From assembly GCA_905215945.1 (NCBI GenBank), contig CAJMRZ010000105.1, forward strand, positions 1 to 5,784: DNA of 5,784 bases, written 5' to 3'. The translations under genes were made by a program, and so were the position numbers. Source of the stretch: an uncultured bacterium. Its GTDB lineage: Bacteria; Actinomycetota; Coriobacteriia; Coriobacteriales; Coriobacteriaceae. Shown here piece after piece: positions 1 to 4,208 of the stretch. The first letter of the stretch is position 1. Every line of letters starts with the position of its first letter. The notes under the pieces are model-generated. The model did no database searches. It saw only the letters and a list, made by a program, of their open reading frames with translations, and was not told where the DNA came from.

Positions 1-41
1 AAAAATTTTTAGCATCCATAAAAATGCGCCTGAAATATAAG

Positions 42-90
42 GGAAAAACAGGAAAGCGGGACCCCGGACGGCCGGCCGCCGGGACCCCGC
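42..90 (-). terminator. Rho-independent terminator after the dpaL-xdh chimera
   Basis: On the minus strand, bases 90-79 pair with 67-56 to give a 12-bp stem (GCGGGGTCCCGG with CCGGGGTCCCGC, two G-U pairs). An 11-base loop itself contains the palindrome GGCCGGCC. The stem is followed by TTTCCTGTTTTTCCC, a T-rich run. It begins only a few bases after the TGA at 97-99, so it closes that transcript. By position it would originally have been the terminator of the xanthine dehydrogenase gene. Confidence 0.8.
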
Positions 91-96
91 GGAAGG

Positions 97-1197
97 TCAG
101 GGGGCGGCCTTCTTGGCTGGCTTTTTGTAGAAGGTGTCCTGCATGGGCAGGCAGGTGCGCAGGATGTGGTCACGGGCGTAGTAGGCCCCCTGGGCCGCCG
201 GCGCGGTGGGGATGGTGGCGATCTCGCCGATGCCCTTGGCCCCGTAAGCGAAGGGGAGCAGCTCCTCCTTCTCCACATAGATGGCGTGGATGTCGGGGAT
301 CTGGTCGGCCCGCATCAGCCCCAGGGTGCCGAATTTGGCCTGGGGCACGCAGTCCTTGAGGGGGAAGTCCTCGGTGAGGGCGTAGCCCAGGCCCATGAGC
401 ACGCCCCCCTCGATCTGCCCCTGGATGGAGGTGGGGTTGACCACCTTGCCCGAGTCGTGGGCAGCGTAGACCTCCTTCACCCGCCCGTCGTCGTCCAGAA
501 TCACCACATGGGTGGCGAAGCCGTAGGCCACATGGCTCTTGGGATTGGGCTTGTCGGCCCCCAGCTTGTCGGTGGGGTCGAAGAACTCGGCGCTGTACTC
601 CAGCCCCTCCAGGGCGGACAAATCTCCGCCCGCCCCGTCCAGATCGGCCCTGAGCTCGGCGGCGGCCATGCGCACGCACTCGTCGTAGTTGACCTCTTCG
701 ATGGTCACCGTGGCGCCCTCGGCGGCGATGTTATCGAAGCGGGGCTTGGTGGAACCCTTGGGCATGTGCACGACGGCCTTCTGGCCCAGCTTGTTGGCAG
801 CCCATGCCACGCCGCGGCCATGGTTGCCGTCGGTGGCGGTAAAGAAGGTGGCCTGGCCAAAGTCCTTGGCAAGCTGATCGGAGGTCAGGTAATCGAAGGT
901 GCACTCGGCAACGTCCTTGCCGGTCTCGTCGGCAATGTAGTTGGCCATGGCAAACGAGCCGCCCAGGACCTTAAAGGCGTTGAGGCCAAAGCGATAGCTC
1001 TCGTCCTTAACGCACAGGTTGGACAGGCCCAGGCGCGCGGCCTGGCCGTCCAGGCGGGCAAGCGGAGTGACGGTGTACTGGGGGAACGACTGGTGGAAGG
1101 CGCGGGCCTTCTTCACGTGGTCGAGGCTCATGATTCCCAAGTGCCTGTCATCGCTCTTGGGCATCGTGTTGCCCGCCCACTGGATCTTATCGGCCAT
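97..1197 (-). CDS. Chimeric protein: N-terminal half of diaminopropionate ammonia-lyase (DpaL/YgeX) joined in frame to the C-terminus of a selenium-dependent xanthine dehydrogenase (XdhD-like)
   Basis: 366 residues. The start is fixed by AAGGAG at 1211-1206, 8 bases before the ATG. Residues 1-178 match the PLP-fold ammonia-lyase that splits 2,3-diaminopropionate to pyruvate and ammonia. They include the PLP-lysine motif RFGLNAFKVLGG (K76), the active-site motif ATDGNHGRGVAWAA (D123, matching Asp120 of the E. coli enzyme) and MPKGS. From about residue 180 the sequence is the end of a molybdopterin hydroxylase large subunit: FFDPTDK, NPKSHVAYGFATHVV, GQIEGGVLMGLGYALTED, and KGIGE with E325 matching the catalytic Glu1261 of bovine xanthine oxidase. 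A Lys/Ala tail ends it. The lyase lacks its second half, including the region of the second catalytic Asp and the glycine-rich PLP-phosphate loop. The dehydrogenase lacks its front part. Neither activity is expected. The frame has no stop or frameshift. It could be a real deletion fusion or an assembly join. Confidence 0.88.
   Translation of the reverse strand: MADKIQWAGNTMPKSDDRHLGIMSLDHVKKARAFHQSFPQYTVTPLARLDGQAARLGLSNLCVKDESYRFGLNAFKVLGGSFAMANYIADETGKDVAECTFDYLTSDQLAKDFGQATFFTATDGNHGRGVAWAANKLGQKAVVHMPKGSTKPRFDNIAAEGATVTIEEVNYDECVRMAAAELRADLDGAGGDLSALEGLEYSAEFFDPTDKLGADKPNPKSHVAYGFATHVVILDDDGRVKEVYAAHDSGKVVNPTSIQGQIEGGVLMGLGYALTEDFPLKDCVPQAKFGTLGLMRADQIPDIHAIYVEKEELLPFAYGAKGIGEIATIPTAPAAQGAYYARDHILRTCLPMQDTFYKKPAKKAAP
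652..669 (-). other. Junction of the dpaL and xdh parts
   Basis: Lyase homology (NYDECVRMA) ends near residue 178 and dehydrogenase homology (ELRADLDGAGGDLSALEG) begins near residue 181. The bridge is Met-Ala-Ala-Ala-Glu-Leu, coded ATGGCCGCCGCCGAGCTC. The GCC-repeat is the sort of short low-complexity identity at which a deletion or a misassembly can join. The exact breakpoint cannot be fixed without intact homologues. Confidence 0.65.
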
Positions 1198-1289
1198 ACG
1201 GTGAACTCCTTAAGTCCTCTCTTGCCGGCCCCCGCATACGCGTTTCAGCCCGATCCCATTCACACGGCTGAACTTTTATGTGGATGCCA

Positions 1290-1304
1290 AACAAAAAGTT
1301 TGTT
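1290..1304. promoter_or_regulatory. Palindromic operator candidate 1 (AACAAA-N3-TTTGTT)
   Basis: Perfect 6+3+6 inverted repeat, AACAAA AAG TTTGTT, centred at 1297 in the gap between the two divergent genes. The same arms and spacer length recur 51 bases away, which makes chance unlikely. It lies 93 bases upstream of the chimera start. Probable binding site of the adjacent YheO/DauR-type regulator (inference). Confidence 0.6.
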
Positions 1305-1340
1305 AGCACTGTTCTATCACACTTTTTGATTGGCAAACCT

Positions 1341-1355
1341 AACAAATTGTTTGTT
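1341..1355. promoter_or_regulatory. Palindromic operator candidate 2 (AACAAA-N3-TTTGTT)
   Basis: Perfect 6+3+6 inverted repeat, AACAAA TTG TTTGTT, centred at 1348, with arms identical to candidate 1. The 51-base separation is close to five helical turns, so both sites would face the same side of DNA. It sits 120 bases upstream of the regulator start. A further lone half-site TTTGTT occurs at 1411-1416. No convincing -35/-10 pair could be assigned in 1198-1474 on either strand. Confidence 0.6.
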
Positions 1356-1462
1356 GCCGTAATCGGTACCTTTTCGCCGCCGAACGGTCATGAATTGCCT
1401 TGTTGATGGATTTGTTTGCGGTCAAGTGTGGTTTATGGCAAAGTGTGCCCAAACTAATTTTT

Positions 1463-1469
1463 AGGAAGG
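1463..1469 (+). promoter_or_regulatory. Ribosome binding site deciding the regulator start
   Basis: AGGAAGG lies 5 bases before the ATG at 1475. The in-frame ATG at 1400 has no such site and would add 25 residues unlike the family, so 1475 is preferred. Confidence 0.75.
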
Positions 1470-1474
1470 CACCC

Positions 1475-2128
1475 ATGACCCCCGCACAGATTGAGTTTTA
1501 CAAGCGCCTAGCACACGGCCTGGCGCTCCAATTTGGCCCCAACTGCGAAGTCGTCGTCCACGATCTGGAGACCGAGGACGTGGACCACTCCATCGTAGTG
1601 ATCGAAAACGGCCACGTCAGCGGGCGCAAACTGGGTGACGGCCCCAGCCATATTGTGTTTGAGTCCATGCACGAGGGCACCACCGACGTGCACGACCGCG
1701 AGCCATACCTCACCAAAACCACCGATGGCAAGCTGCTCAAGTCCTCTACCATCTTTATCCGCAACGACGAGGGCAAGCCCGTCGGCATTTTGGGCATCAA
1801 CTTTGACATTACGCTTATGAAGGCTTTTGAGCGTTCGCTCGACGCCTTTACCGGCACCGGCGGCACGGGCTATACCGAGCCCGAGCCCATTACCAAGAAC
1901 ATCGGCGACCTACTCGAGGACCTGCTGCACGAGTGCGAGCAGTTTGTGGGCAAGCCCGCGGCACTCATGACCAAAGACGAGCGCATTCGTGCCATTGGCT
2001 ACCTCGACCGTCGCGGTGCCTTCCTCATTTCCAAGTCGAGCGAGCGCGCCTGCGAGTTCTTTGGCATCTCCAAGTACAGCTTCTATAGCTACCTCAATGA
2101 GGCCAAGGCGGCGGCCGGCGACAAGTAG
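1475..2128 (+). CDS. YheO/DauR-type transcriptional regulator (PAS-like domain plus C-terminal helix-turn-helix)
   Basis: 217 residues, the usual length for this family. Residues 1-120 are the YheO-type PAS-like sensor domain: start ..FYKRLAHGLALQFGPNCEVV, then VVHDLE, and an end of SSTIFIRNDEGKPVGILGIN followed by FDIT. Residues 130-145 are a linker. Residues 148-212 form the DauR-type DNA-binding domain, with MTKDERIRAIGYLDRRGAFL leading to the recognition segment FFGISKYSFYSYLNEA. Known members such as DauR control D-arginine catabolism; the ligand here is unknown. It is divergent from the dpaL-headed gene across a gap with two matching palindromes. It most likely controls that transcript, and perhaps its own, in response to an amino acid such as diaminopropionate (inference). 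If the neighbouring fusion is real, the regulator now serves a gene that has lost its function. Confidence 0.9.
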   Translation: MTPAQIEFYKRLAHGLALQFGPNCEVVVHDLETEDVDHSIVVIENGHVSGRKLGDGPSHIVFESMHEGTTDVHDREPYLTKTTDGKLLKSSTIFIRNDEGKPVGILGINFDITLMKAFERSLDAFTGTGGTGYTEPEPITKNIGDLLEDLLHECEQFVGKPAALMTKDERIRAIGYLDRRGAFLISKSSERACEFFGISKYSFYSYLNEAKAAAGDK

Positions 2129-2130
2129 GC

Positions 2131-2167
2131 ACTCGCCTGGATTGCCCCTCCCCTTTTGGGCGCGAGT
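2131..2167 (+). terminator. Weak terminator-like hairpin after the regulator
   Basis: ACTCGC (2131-2136) pairs with GCGAGT (2162-2167), and inside it GCCC (2144-2147) pairs with GGGC (2158-2161). The fold has a 7-base bulge, and the only T run (TTTT) is in the loop with none after the stem. It may end the regulator transcript, but it is not a classic terminator. Confidence 0.3.
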
Positions 2168-2211
2168 TCTGGAAAGCACGAAACCAAGACCGAGCCGCTT
2201 GGGAAGTTCCA

Positions 2212-2217
2212 TATAAT
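2212..2217 (+). promoter_or_regulatory. -10 box candidate for the 2252 gene
   Basis: Perfect TATAAT, 34 bases before the ATG at 2252. This would place a transcript start near 2224 and give a leader of under 30 bases. No good -35 hexamer is seen at the usual distance (around 2189-2194 reads ACCGAG), so only the -10 is supported. Confidence 0.45.
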
Positions 2218-2235
2218 CGATGTCATTAGTATTTC

Positions 2236-2242
2236 GAAAGGA
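2236..2242 (+). promoter_or_regulatory. Ribosome binding site deciding the start at 2252
   Basis: GAAAGGA lies 9 bases before ATG 2252. The longer in-frame start at 2156 has no ribosome site and would cover the TATAAT at 2212. The ATG at 2242 is out of frame. Confidence 0.7.
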
Positions 2243-2251
2243 TGGGACAGA

Positions 2252-3238
2252 ATGGCGTTGAGCAAGGCATCATGCACCGGTCGCGGATTGATTCCGGCAA
2301 TTGGTGGACATGTGCACCGCATGTTCGATGAGGGTGAAGACGACCTGTTTTCGCTGAGCCTTGACGACGTGATGGATGATCGCCCGTGGACCGCCGACGA
2401 ACTCATGGGCGGCGGGGCTCGCCCGTCAAACCCCAATCCCGCACTTGCGCCTAAGCCCGCATCTGCGCCGACTCCTGCGCAGTCGCCTGTTTCGGCGCCC
2501 GCGCCTACGCCCGCACCCACTTCGGCGCCCACGCCCGTTCCCCGCCCCGCAAGCGACCCGTCCGAGACGGCGGCATTTCTCGCTGCAGCGACGCAGGGCA
2601 AATCGGCCGACAGCACTGTTATGTACAGCGCCCAGCAGTTGCCTGTTCCTGCGGCACGCAAGCCTCCGGTCGCAAGGCTCGATGAGCCCGTTGCCCATCA
2701 AGTTGCCTACGATTCCTGGGCTGCAGCCGATCTGGATGAGACCTCTACCGGCATGCCGGCGCTCGATGTTCCAGTTAACCCGCTGTTTGCCGCCAACACG
2801 AGCGCTGCGGACTATGAGGGCGGTGCGGCATATTCCGATTATTCCGATGACTATGCTGGCAACGGTCGCATCGAGACAGAGGATTATGGCACCGCATCGA
2901 GCGATTATCCCAACGATCCGTACGCTGCCACGCCTGCACCGGAATATGACCCGGAGGCCGCGTCCGCGCCGGCGTATACCAAAAGCACGGGCGAAGAGCG
3001 CTTCGCCGATTATTACGCCGAGGAAAAGGCGCTGCGTTTCTCGGAATTTCCGCAGGCTGTCAAGGTTGCCTTTATCGCCATTATCATTGCCCTGCTCGGC
3101 GTCATTGCGTTTGAGGGATTCCAGCTGTTCCGCGGCCCCACCCAAGCGGAGTCGGAGACCCAGCAAAAAGAGGACGATAACCAGTACCTGGACATCAACA
3201 CCCTCAAGGGCGACCCCAACGACGGAGACGACGAATAA
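2252..3238 (+). CDS. Unrecognised single-pass membrane protein with Pro/Ala-rich linker and acidic tail
   Basis: 328 residues; family not recognised. Residues 1-55 are a compact, partly acidic start (FDEGEDDLFSLSLDDVMDD). Residues 56-102 are a Pro/Ala/Ser/Thr linker built on SAPxP-type repeats, copied in the DNA as short GC-rich repeats around 2450-2545. Residues 183-260 are rich in Tyr and Asp (YSDYSDDYAGNG, DYGTASSDYPNDPY). One strong transmembrane helix lies at about 270-293 (VAFIAIIIALLGVIAFEGF). A 35-residue tail follows, ending in DPNDGDDE. There is no signal peptide, so the long N-terminal part probably stays in the cytoplasm with the short tail outside (inference). The layout resembles envelope or division-associated actinobacterial proteins, but no domain supports naming it so. 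It appears to be transcribed alone, with a -10 box before it and terminators after it. Confidence 0.8.
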   Translation: MALSKASCTGRGLIPAIGGHVHRMFDEGEDDLFSLSLDDVMDDRPWTADELMGGGARPSNPNPALAPKPASAPTPAQSPVSAPAPTPAPTSAPTPVPRPASDPSETAAFLAAATQGKSADSTVMYSAQQLPVPAARKPPVARLDEPVAHQVAYDSWAAADLDETSTGMPALDVPVNPLFAANTSAADYEGGAAYSDYSDDYAGNGRIETEDYGTASSDYPNDPYAATPAPEYDPEAASAPAYTKSTGEERFADYYAEEKALRFSEFPQAVKVAFIAIIIALLGVIAFEGFQLFRGPTQAESETQQKEDDNQYLDINTLKGDPNDGDDE

Positions 3239-3267
3239 CAAATGCCAAAAATTGAGGGTCGTAGACC

Positions 3268-3310
3268 AGATCAACCCCGTGCGCTCATTGCCGCACGGGG
3301 TTGATCTTTG
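3268..3310 (+). terminator. Strong stem-loop terminator after the membrane protein gene
   Basis: Bases 3268-3283 pair perfectly with 3292-3307 (16 bp, core ACCCCGTGCG with CGCACGGGGT) around the 8-base loop CTCATTGC. The following T run is short (TTTG). It begins 30 bases after the stop at 3238, so it most likely ends that transcript. Confidence 0.75.
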
Positions 3311-3330
3311 TCCGCGCGTGCTGATAGACT
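3301..3330 (+). promoter_or_regulatory. Possible promoter overlapping the first terminator
   Basis: TTGATC (3301-3306) and TAGACT (3325-3330) are separated by 18 bases, and each matches the consensus hexamers at four of six positions. It is the best pair found between the two terminator hairpins. If real, its transcript would begin near the second hairpin and carry a leader of roughly 120 bases to the gene at 3456. The match is weak. Confidence 0.25.
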
Positions 3331-3334
3331 CCAT

Positions 3335-3361
3335 CGTGCCCGCAAGCAGCGGGCGCGTTTT
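3335..3361 (+). terminator. Second terminator-type hairpin
   Basis: CGTGCCCGC (3335-3343) pairs with GCGGGCGCG (3349-3357), nine base pairs with one G-U, around the loop AAGCA. TTTT (3358-3361) follows directly. Its form is that of an intrinsic terminator. It could back up the first one or, if transcription starts between the two, act as an attenuator in the leader of the 3456 gene. Confidence 0.6.
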
Positions 3362-3368
3362 ATCCAGA

Positions 3369-3407
3369 GTCGGGGTAGAGAGTTGGCTCCACGATCCCGA
3401 CGCCAAC
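3369..3407 (+). other. Structured leader with interleaved stems
   Basis: GTCGGG (3369-3374) can pair with CCCGAC (3396-3401), and GTTGGC (3382-3387) with GCCAAC (3402-3407). The two stems interleave, so they are either a pseudoknot or alternative folds. With no bases between the two 3' strands, alternative folds are more likely. They sit between the second terminator hairpin and the ribosome site at 3444-3450. No known riboswitch class was recognised. Confidence 0.35.
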
Positions 3408-3455
3408 CGGCCAAGAGGCACGGTGGCCCTGCCAACATCGATGAAAGGAGTCCGT

Positions 3456-4208
3456 ATGGACAATTTCTCTGTGCGCAGTGAGCGCAACTTCCACAACCTA
3501 GCCGCCAAGCCAAAACGAATGCATCTTCTGGACAAGCCGAACGGCTATGCCTCGGCCATGGTCAAGAGCAGTCTCCCCCACCAGATGCGCTTTACCGTGC
3601 AGGCGCTCGAGAAAGAGCTCTACACCGCCGGCGACCCGCACGTACTGCAGATCAAGCTGCTTGGAGACGACTCGCGCGAGCTGTCTAGCTGGAAGCTGTT
3701 TGCCGACGGCACGTGCGTCGCAAGCGGTTCGGGTGACTTTGCCCGCGAGTGCTTCTGCGAGGGAGCTGAGGTGTTTCTGGACCTGTGTCGCGACGCCGTC
3801 GAGACTGCCGAGCTGTGCCAGTGGAGCGAGAGGGAGTACGCGCTGTTGGGTGCCGCGCGCGGGATTGCGGGGGGGTGTAGGAACAGAAGCCTCATGACGG
3901 TGGCCTCAGCTGGAATGACGTATCGCTCGATAAATGATCTCAACAACGTAGCCGATGCGCCGCATTTCACCTCAAAGGCATTGAGCGATCAGGAGGCGTC
4001 CAGCATTTCTTTGATATCCCCAATTGATTGTTCCGAGAAAGTCTCTTCATGTCCTTATAATCGCCCTTACGAGAAACGTGGACGAGACAGGCGTCCATAT
4101 GCCGTCTCTAAACTAACGAGCCGTTCGCGGAAAGAACATCTGGCTAGCATGGGCCAAAGATATACTGGTATCGCTGCAACAATTATGGAAGATCGGCACC
4201 ACCAATGA
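3456..4208 (+). CDS. Unrecognised soluble protein, real for ~140 residues, with a doubtful C-terminal extension after a G7 run
   Basis: The start is fixed by AAAGGAG at 3444-3450, 5 bases before ATG 3456. The frame as read gives 250 residues. Residues 1-138 look like a genuine cytoplasmic protein with GC-rich third positions: MDNFSVRSERNFHNLA at the start, a mixed alpha/beta middle (HVLQIKLLGDDSRELSSWKL) and several Cys (TCVASGS, ECFCEGAEVFLDLC, LCQW). No family is recognised. Residues 139-140 are coded by seven G (3869-3875). After that, codon use shifts to A/T-ending and rare codons (AGA, ATA, AAA) and the protein becomes Ser/Arg-rich and featureless. One G more would end the protein at TAG 3877-3879, and one G fewer at TGA 3895-3897. 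The native product is therefore probably ~141-147 residues, and the frame to 4208 reflects a slippage, a sequencing error or a recombination join. The stop overlaps the next ATG as ATGA, probably by chance. Confidence 0.6.
   Translation: MDNFSVRSERNFHNLAAKPKRMHLLDKPNGYASAMVKSSLPHQMRFTVQALEKELYTAGDPHVLQIKLLGDDSRELSSWKLFADGTCVASGSGDFARECFCEGAEVFLDLCRDAVETAELCQWSEREYALLGAARGIAGGCRNRSLMTVASAGMTYRSINDLNNVADAPHFTSKALSDQEASSISLISPIDCSEKVSSCPYNRPYEKRGRDRRPYAVSKLTSRSRKEHLASMGQRYTGIAATIMEDRHHQ
3869..3875 (+). other. Seven-G run at the frame break
   Basis: Run of seven G in ATTGCGGGGGGGTGTAG. Coding character ends here. A change of one base in either direction brings in a stop within about 20 bases. 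Such runs are prone to slippage in the cell and to sequencing error. Confidence 0.7.
4056..4061 (+). promoter_or_regulatory. -10 box candidate for the surface protein gene
   Basis: Perfect TATAAT, 143 bases before ATG 4205. No -35 hexamer stands at 16-18 bases (4033-4038 reads CCGAGA), so it would need an activator or an alternative sigma factor, or be a chance match. Confidence 0.35.
4084..4108 (+). other. Leader hairpin upstream of the surface protein
   Basis: GAGAC (4084-4088) pairs with GTCTC (4104-4108) and GGC (4090-4092) with GCC (4101-4103), with one bulged A and the loop GTCCATAT. No T run follows, so it is not a terminator. If the TATAAT at 4056 is used, this hairpin lies near the 5' end of the transcript. 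Confidence 0.35.

Larger units (their letters stand above)
3876..4204 (+). other. Probable intergenic control region of the surface protein gene
   Basis: About 330 bases lower in GC than both sides, with no convincing coding signal despite an open frame. It holds a perfect TATAAT at 4056-4061 (T-rich TTGATT at 4024-4029 and TTGTTC at 4028-4033 are too far away to be normal -35 boxes) and a bulged hairpin at 4084-4108. GGAAG at 4187-4191 is a weak and rather distant ribosome site for ATG 4205. Confidence 0.5.

Noticed and set aside
166..1329. 387-residue open frame on the plus strand
   Set aside because: It is antisense to the chimera, whose minus-strand translation matches known enzymes. The plus translation is Gly/Val/Leu-rich without motifs, and a frame like this is common opposite GC-rich genes.
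1400..1474. Earlier ATG for the regulator
   Set aside because: No ribosome site, and the added 25 residues do not look like the family; ATG 1475 has AGGAAGG at good spacing.
2156..2251. Earlier ATG for the membrane protein
   Set aside because: No ribosome site, and it would overlap the TATAAT at 2212; ATG 2252 has GAAAGGA.
2376..3455. Upstream part of a long plus-strand frame reaching 4208
   Set aside because: It overlaps the 2252 gene in another frame and gives an Arg/Pro-rich translation. It also runs through a terminator; the real start in this frame is ATG 3456 with its ribosome site.
2426..3535. 369-residue minus-strand frame
   Set aside because: Arg/Gly-rich shadow of the membrane protein gene that crosses two terminators, with no ribosome site or domain.
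3880..4034. Inverted repeat GGAACA / TGTTCC as the ends of an invertible promoter
   Set aside because: Only 6 bp with no extension, and the TATAAT at 4056 lies outside it; expected by chance.
3994..4097. Direct repeat AGGCGTCCA (3994-4002 and 4089-4097) as a target duplication or att site
   Set aside because: Only 9 bases, with no mobile element between the copies.
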